A stretch of DNA of 64,000 nucleotides from Aphis gossypii (Eukaryota > Arthropoda > Insecta > Hemiptera > Aphididae). The position numbers were made by a program, and so were the translations under genes. The notes under the pieces were generated by a model. That model searched no databases. It saw only the letters and a program-made list of their open reading frames with translations, and had not been told where the DNA came from. Numbering within the stretch: the stretch's first letter is position 1; the number at the start of each line of letters is the position of its first letter. Location: assembly GCF_020184175.1 (NCBI RefSeq), contig NC_065531.1, positions 23,147,213-23,211,212 of the forward strand, read 5' to 3'. Positions 25,312 through 36,589 of this stretch are shown here, piece after piece.

Positions 25312-25660
25312 AAAAAAAAAAGAACATCACCAAATATCGTAACGAATTGACATAAATTATATAAAAAAAAAAAACAAGCTACAAAAACAACATACACACT
25401 CATGCAACACACATAATATACATAAATATTTACAGATGAACGACATCGAAAAATTCGATCAAAAAAAAAGATACAGAAATTACTAAATGCAATAAAAATG
25501 GTAAAAGGAAACATAAAAAGAATTGAAAACGGGATCAATCCTGAAAACAGACACCAACAGAGAAGACAGAAAAAGTATAAAAAAAAAAAATTGATGAAAA
25601 AATCCGAGAGGGTTTCGAAAACCTTGTAAAATTCATCGAGTCCCTAGAATAGTATCCTTG
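25312..25660 (+). pseudogene. A-rich tail downstream of env with a lysine-rich reading frame remnant
   Basis: The same plus-strand A bias as env continues after its stop. An ATG at 25436 opens a short frame. After an A run near 25461 the protein-like frame continues in another phase (many Lys, Arg, Gln, Asn) to about 25590, and after a second A run a further phase reaches a TAG at 25648-25650. The shifts sit exactly in poly-A runs, which suggests slippage in a once continuous small frame. I do not recognise the product. It could be an accessory frame or just A-rich 3' untranslated DNA. Confidence 0.35.
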
Positions 25661-26131
25661 ATATAAAAAAAAAAAAAAATTACATAACAAATAGCCATAA
25701 AACGTTAAATACAATAATATAAATCGTATTATTATCTCTTCCCCCTCTCAACGCACAAGTCTAATATAACTTGAGTTCATAATATGTAAATATTTTTTTT
25801 TTAATAAGTAATTTAGTATAATCTTAGCAAAACCACTAACCTAGAAATAAGACATTAATTTAAAAAAAAAAAAAATATACAAAAACTGAAATAGCATAGT
25901 ATTATATCATATATAAAAAAAACGCCTTCTGCGATTATTTGATGGATTTTGTAGGTTCCTATCGTTTTTTCACAATTTTAATTACAAAGTTTATTTCGTC
26001 ATCGGCACTGCAAAATATTGAGTATTTTTGGTCCCAAAGCAGTGCTAGTTAACGCGTAATGTTAATCATTGTAATATGTATTCGAAAATAATATTATTCA
26101 CGGCAAATTGAAAATAAATTTTTAATCACAG
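25661..26131. other. AT-rich DNA with poly-A runs
   Basis: Several A runs occur (near 25665-25679 and 25861-25873). The latter could mark the 3' end of the A-rich insertion carrying env, but I could not find a matching target duplication next to 23490. Confidence 0.35.
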
Positions 26132-26207
26132 GCTGTTTCCGGCGCTGTCCGAAAAGCTACGCTCCCACAAAATTAAATTCGACATCGTGGAGTCGGCGAC
26201 AGAGTGA
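26132..26207 (+). CDS. Candidate terminal coding exon of an unidentified host gene
   Basis: The sequence TTTTTAATCACAG at 26119-26131 is a good acceptor. After one phase base, 24 codons run to a TGA at 26205-26207, ending in ...KIKFDIVESATE. Third positions are mostly G or C (CTG, CCG, GCG, CTG, TCC, AAG, CGC, TCC, CAC, TTC, GAC, ATC, GTG, GAG) although the neighbourhood is strongly AT-rich. That is the typical contrast of a conserved insect exon. It differs completely from the A-rich codons of the envelope remnant 0.8 kb upstream, so it is unlikely to belong to it. I do not recognise the protein and no upstream exons were identified. The alternative is a chance GC patch. Confidence 0.42.
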
Positions 26208-26217
26208 TCGAATATAT

Positions 26218-26223
26218 AATAAA
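26218..26223 (+). terminator. AATAAA polyadenylation signal candidate
   Basis: Lies 11 bases after the TGA of the candidate terminal exon. AATAAA is frequent in AT-rich DNA, so it is only supportive. Confidence 0.25.
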
Positions 26224-27033
26224 ATAACACACGACATTTTGTTTGGATACAGGATGCGTATACTCGTGCCTGTTCATGTATTGAGCCATTTACAGAATAC
26301 TGCAATATAACCTAAAAATATTTGCTCAAAAACAATCTCAAGTTAGGTTTACCTATTTCGAAATTTCGAATATTTCGGTGAGTCGGAAAATATGTATTTA
26401 TCAGTCGTTAAAAAAATAAGTAAATACACTAAGTAAATAAAAAAACATTAACTATAAAAAATTGTTTTGTTGGCGAGACCGCTCAATATTATATGTACAC
26501 ACATTTACTTTTCATATATATATTTATGGGAAACGGTTTGATTTCCTACAAAGTTGGAGTTTATACCACAATATATGCCACATAACAAGAATAATTTCTT
26601 ATGTAACTTTACACTCGAAATTCGATGGTCTTCATTGCAAAGTACTGTTAACACAACATTTATAGTAAAATTTAAATATACATATATATTTCCATCCTTC
26701 AAAAAAAAAATAAACTTAATCTTATCATTCAACAAAAGTTTTTTATGAAGATATAATTATTAGGTATGCATGAAGTAGATACGTAAGTACGCATAAATAA
26801 TATAGTACGACGCCGGTATTATAAAAATGTAATAGCTTAAAATTTGCTTACCTCCTCTCCACAGGGGAAACATGACCTAAAATATTTTTACCAATGCAAG
26901 TTTGAGATAAAATTTGAAGGAAATTTGGACTTGGTTTTTTTTCGACACGATAGTAATACGTAGCCAGTAACAAATAAATTTTAGTCAAACATTTTTTTAT
27001 TGTGAGGCAGTATGGGTACCTGTATGATTTTAA
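26224..27033. other. AT-rich DNA, possible minus-strand micro-exon
   Basis: On the minus strand, a 25-base segment (26852-26876) lies between TATTTTAG and GTAAGC and is more GC-rich than its surroundings. There is no polypyrimidine tract, so this is weak. The frames at 26462-26748 overlap each other on both strands and are not convincing. Confidence 0.3.
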
Positions 27034-27249
27034 AGTTTATTTTTTCGAATCAATAAAAAAACCAGCATTTTACCTGTAGGCAAGTCTAAAACTGGGTTAA
27101 AAAAATACCTACAACATTCCCGACTATGCCATACAAAAGTAGAGAAAAACAGAATAAATCGGAAATGTGATATCTCTGCTGTGGATGCATCAAGTCAAAC
27201 ATCGGTTTTTTCCTCATCAGGCATCGACTTACTGCTGCTAGAAATATGA
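27034..27249 (+). CDS. Open frame of 71 codons without ATG, protein-like composition
   Basis: The frame is open from just after a TAA at 27031-27033 to a TGA at 27247-27249. The second half (Cys, Asp, Ser-rich, then ...FSSSGIDLLLLEI) has a more balanced composition than random AT-rich frames. There is no initiator, no clear splice sites and no domain that I recognise. The opposite strand also has a 102-codon frame (27086-27394), so one or both are fortuitous. It could be a decayed transposase piece or an exon. Confidence 0.2.
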   Translation, partial: SLFFRINKKTSILPVGKSKTGLKKYLQHSRLCHTKVEKNRINRKCDISAVDASSQTSVFSSSGIDLLLLEI

Positions 27250-28039
27250 TAATTAAGATAAAATTTTTTTTTTTTGTATTTGATGAATTAAAAAAAAAAA
27301 TGTAACGATAGATGTTTTTAATTTTTTTTCCGTATAATATACCTCGTCGTATAATTATTAAAATATATATAACTGAATGAAAAGTTCTACACAATATATT
27401 ATTATTATGTATTTGATTTACGCTCTATTTTCTAAAAAAAATATGGTTTTAATATAGTCAGCATATATAATATACATATATATACATATTAAAATTGTAG
27501 TCGCAATGATTGTTAATAAAACAATACCATCTGAGTTCTGATATTTGACAGTGGAATTATATCAGTTTATTCTATTGTTGAACATTTGTCAAAATATTTT
27601 TCAAACAATTTAATTTTTATCACAATTAAAAATGCGATTCAAATATAGAATACAGTCCCAAAAATCAAACATATCGAGAGAACACAATCATTTTCCAACC
27701 ACCTATATAGAACGCGTCTTTATAAACTATATATAGATATATTCATTGTGATTTTTTCATCCCCCGACTACAACGAGATTAAAATGTGATATTTTTTCAT
27801 TACATTTGGCGTGTCTCCAGTCTTCGTGTTACTTATTTTTTTACTTATTCGATGTAAAGTATACTTACGTCGAGTATTGTTTTAGTTAATACGCAGTTGT
27901 CATTGCGATTATTATCACGGTATAACATTATTGCATTTCATCATGTGCCAACACAAACGGAGATCGTGGACGAGAAGTAAAAGAGATAGGCGTACTGTTG
28001 TGGCGATGGAACACCACACAAGAGTTTATATAACTAAAT
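27250..28039. other. AT-rich DNA without recognised content
   Basis: No gene or repeat boundary recognised. Confidence 0.5.
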
Positions 28040-28620
28040 ATTCAATTAACTTTGCATTTCAGTCGTGATGTTTGTGCACCGGTGCCTTTTTTGAAAACGG
28101 TACGTCTTCCAAACGAGTGTGTGTTTCGTGTTTTGACGAACGTCTTTGTTGTAGGCGGACAGTAAGTTATTACATTATAAAGGTAAGTATAATGTGACGG
28201 TGTATAGTGCGTATGAGACGCCGCGGCCGGTAACGGATTTCGTAAAAACAACATATAATATTGTCCGTAATACGACCTTGCGACCCCGCGGTCGGTTACC
28301 AGGGATACCAGACGGTTTTTATTATTCAATTATTAAAACCATTCTTAATGGGTGTAGTAGGGGAACATAATGTAATATACTTACGAGCAAACGCGCTGGT
28401 TTTTTTTTATGGAAAGATTGAATAAGAAGGTGGAAATAATAAATAAAATAAAGGATCGAAAAATAAACGGCCGCGGCCCGCGCACAGACACGGTCCGCGT
28501 GCACTCGTCGATGGAAAGTCGCGGTGTTGTGCGACGGACGACTGGCGGGGGTAAAGACCTTTGCCGAGGAAAGCGTTTGATTTTTAATTCCACCGGCACT
28601 GGTGGACGCGGTTAAATGAG
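28040..28620. promoter_or_regulatory. CpG-rich block, possible promoter or untranslated exon
   Basis: Contains GGCCGCGGCCCGCGCAC and other CpG-dense phrases between AT-rich flanks. A strong acceptor (TTTGCATTTCAG, ends 28062) is followed after about 37 bases by a donor (ACG|GTACGT), but the piece between them has no clear coding frame. A second donor, AAAG|GTAAGT, lies at about 28182. Frames on both strands overlap and none is recognisable. Regulatory identity is inferred from composition only. Confidence 0.3.
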
Positions 28621-31219
28621 CTATTTTAGCTATTCGACATATCCCGATATTCGTGTGATTTATTTTTTCAAAAATTACTATACATATAGCTACTAGGTGT
28701 ATATAATAAAAATAATACAAGTGCCTTTATATTATTAATTATTATCTACGCTCCGCGTCGAAATTCAATTTTTTTTCGATCAAATACGTTTTAAATTTAG
28801 ATTAGAAATTACAAATACATATATAGTAGATAGTCCGGGTGGTGTATAATTCAGCAGTACGCCCTGCGGACCACGCGTCCTTATAATAGATTCGATGTTA
28901 TTTCGACACCGCAGTACATAGTATACATATAGGTTCACGAAATATGCGTTTATCTATCATCGAATACCAATACACATCACCTCGGTATAGTTATACTAGA
29001 TTAAATATTATTATTATTTGACGGACCCAGAGGTATGAAATTGTGTATATAGCTCGTAGATTGACTGCAAACAACATAATATTGATTATAATTTTGAGAG
29101 CTGCAGTCTGCGCTGGTATAACCTAACCTACGACGAGGCAAAGGGCATTTCGATTAAACGAGACCATATTTTAATTACACATATTAATATCAATATAAGG
29201 GTCGTTATTAAAATATCTTGTTAAATTCAATTTAATTGGAAGTATATAGTTATGTATATAATATTATTACTATATCTCATACGCATGTTTAACAGTTTCA
29301 TGTTATTTATTTCATATACTAAAATAGTGCATTATTGCTTAATACTCTCTATATTATACCATTTACAAAACGAATTTAAATTTCTATGATATATGAGTTG
29401 TTGAAATTTCCAAACAATATTTATTACGTCTTATGCAACACACCGGTCGCCTTACGTCTTTGCTAATCCGCAACTTTTACGGCAGTTCTGTGGCGTTTTT
29501 AAGACTAATCGACTTGAAAATTCACCGTGTAAATTAATAGCAAAATATGTAACACATACAAACGTATGTAAATAAAGTCGAAGACACATTCAATCAATCT
29601 AGCCACTGGACTATACTCGGTTTTGTCTTAAACGTTAAGTAATACGCATCATAAATCACGATATTGGTGCAGCGCCACCGATGACAGAATTTTGACCACA
29701 AAGTACTTCTCTACAACATAATATATTTAAATGCACGCACATATATAAACAAAAATCCAGATACATTATGTCTAAAATATATAACATATATATTATAGAT
29801 ATTTTTACAATAATTTATTTATTATAATTATCATACTAATAGCTATTTTTATAATATATGCATATACTTTCGCGTATTAACTATTTTATCAACTATATTC
29901 TAAATTTCTCGTGTCTACTTAAGGGGACATCGTATCCGCATGTGTTGTCTCGGTCTTTTTAACCCATAAGTATTCTATACAAAAATATAGGTACATTCAA
30001 CAGTTTCAATTTTATATGTTTAGCTTAAATACTAGATTAAAATGACATATAATCAAACTTTAATTCGTTAATTCGTTATTTTTATTTTATTTTTATAATG
30101 ATACTTTAATCTTTAAGTGAATAGTGAGCATTTTTAAATATTATTATTTTACATACGTATTACTCGCTCAACAAATCAAAATATCGTAATAAACCGACGA
30201 GAGAACGCAAATACTGTTCTTACCTAAAAGTTTATAAGGTCATTTATAACGTGCTGACCGACTGAAAACTCGTATAGAGAGATTCGTTTGAAATAATGAT
30301 TATAATAATAATATTTAGTACCTTTTAGTTTATTACGTATAAAATATTAATAATATGTCCTGTACATTATAATATAATATTTATGTGTGTGTGTGTGTGT
30401 GTGTATACTGTGTATGTATTGTAAATTAAAACTGTTATCATAAATCATAGCCGTTATTTATTGGTTAGGAGTTAGGACTAATTGAGATTGATTATTGAAA
30501 CTTAACATGTAATAAATTGTAAGGCGGGCGTTATAAAGTAACGCAACACGTACCTATACATAATATTATTATAGTAATTTCATTAGAGCAACGTTTTGGA
30601 AAATTCTGTATATTGTTGTTTTTATATCTTACTCGTTCGAACCCTGAACCCTTGCACTGAACATTAATAGAAATAATATATATAATTTTATATTTCTATT
30701 TCTATTCTCTATTCCGTTCAGTGCTTTTTCATATTTTATACATGCATTATTTTAACGAGCATTTTGAAATTTCATGTTGTTTTTTATGTGGAAGTAATGT
30801 TTTTATAAAGAAAAATGTTTCTATTATTCTAGCGTAGTAAAGTAATTTCTTCATATATATTTAATAGAACAATGTACATGGTAGTTTTATTATTAAAAAC
30901 TGCAGAACACAATTCGTTAAATTCCTCAATTTTATTTTTGTAAGCAATACATCTTGTAATAAATTTCTAGTAAGATGGACTTATTAAAAAAAAAAAAGTT
31001 AAGAGTAGGCAATAAAAAAAGTTTAATGATTTTTTGTTCGTTGATATTAATTGATTACACTTTTATGTATTACAGTAATCTGTAAATTAAAAATTATTTG
31101 CACATTTTTTACGATATAATATGAATATATCTGCAATGCAGTCAATATTCGTTTGTGTCTTTAATTAAGTTGAGTGCAAAGTTTAACTAAAGCTAACGTC
31201 CATCGAATAATATACATAG
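28621..31219. other. AT-rich DNA with a GT microsatellite
   Basis: No gene recognised. A TG run of about 10 units lies at 30384-30404. CpG-containing patches near 29100-29160 and 29440-29530 have no clear frame. Confidence 0.45.
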
Positions 31220-31275
31220 TGGACCTGGAGCACTTAACCCGGAAACTACGGAGGTTCGGGTCCAACTACCAATAT
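31220..31275 (+). other. tRNA-like / SINE-like internal promoter relic
   Basis: GGTTCGGGTCC at about 31253-31263 differs by one base from the tRNA B-box consensus (GGTTCGANTCC). A loosely A-box-like GTGGACCTGGAGC lies about 33 bases upstream. The T-stem does not pair well, so this is not a functional tRNA. It may be the head of a decayed tRNA-derived SINE. It is a GC-rich patch in AT-rich DNA. Confidence 0.28.
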
Positions 31276-32329
31276 TGTCCCTAAATTTGTGTTTTTTTTC
31301 AAGATACCTTTACTACTATGAATTGTTGATTATCACAAATTGATAAAATACAACATATAAATTATTATGGTTCACTTCAGAAAATTAATATTTTAGTTGA
31401 TTATAGTTGTTGCGGCTTATCTCAAGGGTGTCAAAACCGATACATTTTTAGTACTAAAACTTAACCCCAAAGAAAACTTTACACGCCTCGTAAGATAGTC
31501 AAATTTTGATAATTTATTTTTATTTTTATCTGAAAGATCAAAAATTTATGGCGATCGTATGGAAACCCGATTTTAAAAACTCTATTTTTGGAAGCTGTAA
31601 AAAACTTCTTCATAAATCATAAATGTTTGAGTATTTTTAAATGTATTTGCCGGTATTATTTAAAGTTAAATCAAATGTCAGGATATAATATGTAGATTTC
31701 TTTTTTAAATTAAAAAAGTATATATATATATTCATAATTACAACTAAACTACGTTTTCTAATCGTTTTCTCTAAGTCCTAATCATTATCATTGTTATTTA
31801 AATATTTAAATTATATTTTTGCGAACAGTAATAAACTATTAGCCACCGTGTCGCTAATGTACAAATTGCCTGACATTTTCTCACTTAATATAATATAGCT
31901 GGTTCAAAAAACCTTAATTAAATTGTATACATCATTTATCGATTATAAAGATCGTTTTTTTACAGCTGTTACTTTTATGGTGAATTATACATTTAGTTAG
32001 TCATGCATTTTACTTTATAAAACATACTTGAATTTATTTATTTGTATTATAAAGAAAATTATATTTAAATGATATTCATCTAAAGGAATTTGATTTTTTA
32101 TACTCCTTTTAATAAATGTTAATACAATAACCGATTACGTAGGTATAAATAAGCTTGATATACATAGAAGAAACTGACAATGGAGTAAATTCAAATGAAG
32201 TTACTCTTTTCAATTTTACACAACGAGTGTTCATAATATTTTATTAATTAATATTATCAATGGAAACTTGAAATAATAATAATATCAAGTTTCTTATTAC
32301 AATTTAAAAACGCATTCCGTTCATTGAAA

Positions 32330-32354
32330 TCAATATTGTATTATACAATATTGA
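32330..32354. repeat. Perfect 11-bp hairpin with 3-base loop
   Basis: TCAATATTGTA, loop TTA, then the exact reverse complement. It lies in plain AT-rich DNA with no attached gene. Confidence 0.8.
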
Positions 32355-33515
32355 ACGCTATTTAAAATATTTATTATTTTTTATTTTCAATCACATTATA
32401 TCCTTACCATTTTTTCTGAAAATAATTATTAGTTAACGACAAGGTGATTTTTATTTTAATCTAATAGAAGGACATATAATGTTGTGGAACAACAAAAAAA
32501 AAATAAAAAAAAAAACAGCTATATAATGAACAACTATCACGGTTTTTGTAACCGAACACGCACTCTCGAATAATCTGCCTTTATAAATTAATATTGTCTT
32601 GTCCAATTAAAAACCATGCTAATCACGATTTTAGTGGGATTATATATCACGATAATTATCTCATTATTTTCCAATAATTTGAACGCAATAAACTTAATTT
32701 TCGGTACTCTTTTATACGAGTATAATATTATCATCTATTATAATTTATACAGTTTATTTATTATTGTGCGATCAATTATTATTTTATTTCAACACGCGCG
32801 GAAATACTTATATGAGGTATACTTACAACGTACGATGCGGTCTCAAAACACGACACAATGATAATGTCAATATAATATATATTTTGACGTGGAAAAACAA
32901 ATTAAACGTATTCGACGACTTTTCTCTCTTTTTCACACACTCGCACGCCATCGAAATAAATCAACGCGCATAATATAATAATAATTTATCGACCGGCAGG
33001 TATACCTATATACATATATACGGGCTTATACCGTGGTATACGCGTCGTTTTATTTAAACTTGCAGCGGCACAGACGCGCGCGTATTATATTATGGGCCGA
33101 ACAGAAGTAAAATATGATTGATCGTTCTCACATCGATCAATTTTAAACAATATAATAATAACATAATGTAATAATTTACACCCTTATGGAAACATGACCT
33201 TTATTTGTTGTAGTTTCTCGACAGTGAAATTATGAACGGTCCCTTTCCCGCGAACCTCAACGCTGTTTATTATATACATATAATAATATTATTACGTACG
33301 TACCGCGTACACTTTTAATAAGGGTTATAACATTCGGATGTTTCGGATTTCGCGTCGGTATCAATTTCCAGGCTGCGGGCATCCGATCCCTCGCGGCGGG
33401 CGTACGGGTGAACATGATAATATAATATATATTGTTGGTATAATATAATAATATGGTCAAGCAGTTAGACCAAACGTACGTTTGAGACCAGATGACCTCT
33501 GTTATTGTTTATTAT

Positions 33516-33538
33516 TATATATATATATATATATATAT
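33516..33538. repeat. TA dinucleotide microsatellite
   Basis: Uninterrupted TA run of about 11 units. Confidence 0.9.
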
Positions 33539-33912
33539 GGGCATAATAGGTATATTGTGTATTATATTATTATGTATGCCGTAAGTCGTATACTCCGCAC
33601 GGATACGTTATTTAAATAACATACAACAATAATAATATGACTCTTTTGTGATTCCGGACGAGTCGTAAAAATAAAAAAAAAAAGGAAAACGGTGAAATAA
33701 AATAAATAAATATGGGCAGGTAGTTAAAATTCGAGCGTACATAATATATAATATAATATACGAGTAGTGTTATGGGTTTTAGTGTATTGATATTACTCGT
33801 CGTCTGCAACAAGTCCGTTACATAAGGTCGAGCTCAAAAGCCAAAATATTTATCGCCAGTTCGATTGTGTATCAGGAATAAAGGCCGCTGTCACATAAAA
33901 CATCGGGAACCA

Positions 33913-34062
33913 TCAACCCAGCCCACCGTCGTCATCGTCGTCATCGTCATCGGAGGGATGTTGAAACATGTGCCGCTGACCTCCAAGAGCATCGCGGCCG
34001 CGTAACGACAATGTTTGGAGACCCTGGGCTGGTGGGTTTTGTCGTAGCCCAATAAACGTCAC
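33913..34062 (-). CDS. Possible terminal coding segment with an Asp run (minus strand)
   Basis: The minus-strand frame from 34062 down to a TGA at 33913-33915 encodes 49 residues ending in a run of eight Asp then GGLG. The Asp run comes from a (GAT/GAC) trinucleotide tract. Codons are GC-rich compared with the flanks. The frame stays open to 34092 but has no ATG at its head and no strong splice acceptor. It could be the 3' end of a gene or simply a trinucleotide repeat in GC-rich DNA. Confidence 0.2.
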   Translation of the reverse strand: MTFIGLRQNPPAQGLQTLSLRGRDALGGQRHMFQHPSDDDDDDDDGGLG

Positions 34063-34149
34063 CGGTATTACAAAAATCACAATATTTATCACTTAACGTT
34101 AAATTTTACGAGTGTCTTTTATTTATTTTTATTTTTTTGTTTAATTCCA

Positions 34150-34600
34150 TCCGTACGTGTTATTATATAGAACGCGCAGCCGCGGGGCTGGCAACCGACG
34201 ACATCACAAAAGCCCGTGGCGTGCATACCTTTTTTTGCGGAGACTGTCTTTCATTTCTCTCGTCGTCCTCCTCCTCCCCGTGTACACACACACAGTGTGC
34301 CATTACAAAATAAGCCTTCGAATTTATTGGGCAATAAAATTCCGGGATTATTTATCGAACTGTGCGGTAAAAGTATCGAAAATTGCAGCCACCAGCTGTC
34401 TCCGCCCATTTCCTTGCAGCGAGCGCGGCGAAAAGGAGAAATTTTTATATTCATTCCCACTGGTTTAAAGACTTCCTCCACCTGGAACCGTACTATTATA
34501 TGGCAGATGTCAGACACTGCAGAGCACGTTTAAAAATATCGAGCTGGCAAGTGTCGGGTGTACGTTATCCGGACAGATTTCGGCGTTAAATTATTATCGT
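34150..34600. promoter_or_regulatory. CpG-rich block with several short frames
   Basis: GC-enriched sequence (CGCAGCCGCGGGGC, GCGAGCGCGGCG). Three overlapping plus-strand frames and one minus-strand frame of 68-105 codons occupy it. The one at 34383-34589 looks least random but matches nothing I know. A good acceptor (CATTTCCTTGCAG) ends near 34420. A first exon or promoter is plausible, but no specific gene can be named. Confidence 0.25.
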
Positions 34601-36425
34601 CCTGTGAAATAAAAATCCTGACACAAAATTTCGGTACGGAGATATACCTATAAAATCAATTTGTATTTTAAAGGATTAATATTTCGTACCTAAGAACACG
34701 AAGGAAAAAAATACGTACTCTCGTTTACAAACAGGCGGTACACTATTATCGTCGACAATTTAATATTTTTTCGTCTCGAAATTAAAAACAATTGTTCTAG
34801 TATATAGCACGAAAAAAAACCTTAAAAACACGCAAACCTGTTCGGTTAGAGCGATAAATTTCATTTTTCTTTCGAACACCGAGTGTACCAAACACTTGCA
34901 ACAGTGTAATATTATATAACTAATACCTAATATGTTTCGTACCGTAAACAATAATTTACTACCGAATAAGCGTTTATGAATTTGCACATCTCACAATTAT
35001 ATAGTAATATGATTCACCGGTAGAAATAATATACAAACAATGAACGTTATTGTATTAAGCTTTTTTTCACTTTTGTAGATAAGTACAATACGTATTTATT
35101 TGTTCGAAAAGTATCGGAAAAAATAACATCTTATCAGTTTTTTAACGGTAGGTACGGTTCAAAGTGTTCAACGAAGGACAAAATAATTTTATTGTTAACT
35201 TTAATACCATTTGGCATTTACTCGAAATGCATTTACCAGTGACACGTTTTTATGTACTTCAGACCAAAAGTAATATAGTTAAAAGATTTTATAATAAAAG
35301 CATCTCATCCGTTTTTCCGATAAGTAATTTTCTACAGTACAGCGTGTCATTGACGTCGTGCTTTTATTTCTATACACTATAGCGTTTTGGTTTTAAATAT
35401 AAGTAAGTACTAAGTAAGTATTATATACCTGCTGTTATAATTTTATTATTAAAACGAAATCTCCGGTGTTTCATATTATTATCATTATCATTTCGAAATC
35501 GGTTATTAGATTCGTTGTATTAGTTCATAGAATATAAAACATAAATATGTGACACTAATACCATTATAGAGTCTAGACGGTTTAATAATTCAATCCTGTC
35601 ACCTCATTATGCCAGTGTACATATTTATTATTTATGCTACATTATACTATAGTATTGAGGTATATAATATATGATAAAACTATCATAGTTAGTCTTGAAA
35701 ACTTTGAAATACCTTCGTATCGTCATGCAAGGATACACTAAGAATAAGAATAAAAATAATTTCTGAAATTCGTGAAGGCTCATTCGCATAGGGATTTATT
35801 TTTTAACGAAAAACCAGTACATATTTTTTTTTTTTGTTTGTTTATATACCTACATTATAAATATTATGGTTGCCATTGGATATGGACATTAAAATAGGTA
35901 ATTATCACAATTTAATAACATTTAGACTTGTAGGTGTTTTCAATTTGCTTCTCAATACCACCAAAATTACTGTGATGTTGAAAATGTGTACAACTTATAT
36001 TTGACAGACCTGCAGATAGGATAAATTCATTCAACTATTGAATTTATCACAGGAAACACCACGCAGAATCTTCAGCTAATAGATAACTATATTACAACAT
36101 AAATGAACAAATAATGACCAGAATCATTGATTTGCTAGTCATTAGACTTAATCATTTCAAATTTATCTATAAATACATATTACATTATAATATATTAATT
36201 ATTAAACTACAATATCGTATTAGTATAATTTGCGTCAGTACGTTTTTAACATTATAATTTATCTAATAGTATGATATGATATTATATTATGATTAATATA
36301 TGTAATACAATTCAGATAACATTAAATTGGTAGAAAATAAATAAATTTAAAAATAATTAACTACATATTATTGCGTCTATAATAGACTAATATATAATAT
36401 ATTATGTTTATAGTATGGTTTAATG
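34601..36425. other. AT-rich DNA without recognised content
   Basis: No supported gene. Frames at 34760-34987 (minus) and 35164-35382 (plus) have no recognisable motif. Confidence 0.45.
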
Positions 36426-36581
36426 CAGATTCTCAAACTTTTTATAATGCGTCCTTTTTGGAAATTTTTTTAATTTTAAAATAAACAATAAATATACACA
36501 ATAATATCAATAATCATCTCTTTTTTTCATAAGACGTGTCCACTAAAAATATAATTACAACCCACAGTTTGGGAACCTTTG
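36426..36581. mobile_element. hAT-type MITE, second copy, diverged
   Basis: 156 bp. The left end CAGATTCTCAAACTTTTT and the reverse complement of the right end, CAAAGGTTCCCAAACTGT, are degenerate versions of the hAT terminus seen at 8888-9054. Flanks GTTTAATG (36418-36425) and GCTTAAGG (36582-36589) match at 6 of 8 positions, consistent with an old 8-bp duplication. Non-coding. Confidence 0.65.
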
Positions 36582-36589
36582 GCTTAAGG

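Larger units (their letters stand above)
31276..33879. other. AT-rich DNA with small hairpin and TA repeat
   Basis: Contains the hairpin at 32330-32354 and a TA run at 33516-33538. Frames at 32616-32973, 33257-33460 and 33612-33812 show no motif. Confidence 0.45.

Noticed and set aside
25194..25538. 114-codon minus-strand frame opposite the end of env
   Set aside because: It is the complement of A-rich plus-strand sequence (Phe, Val, Cys, Tyr-rich). The plus strand carries the recognisable envelope anchor here.
26852..26876. 25-base minus-strand micro-exon between TATTTTAG and GTAAGC
   Set aside because: There is no polypyrimidine tract and no neighbouring exon in a compatible phase. Such pairs of sites are expected by chance in 64 kb.
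31220..31275. Functional tRNA gene
   Set aside because: The acceptor and T stems do not pair and no anticodon arm can be drawn. Kept only as a SINE-like relic.
34157..34589. Plus-strand frames in the GC block as a real protein
   Set aside because: Three phases are open at once, no family is recognisable and no splice-supported model joins them. Only the block is annotated.
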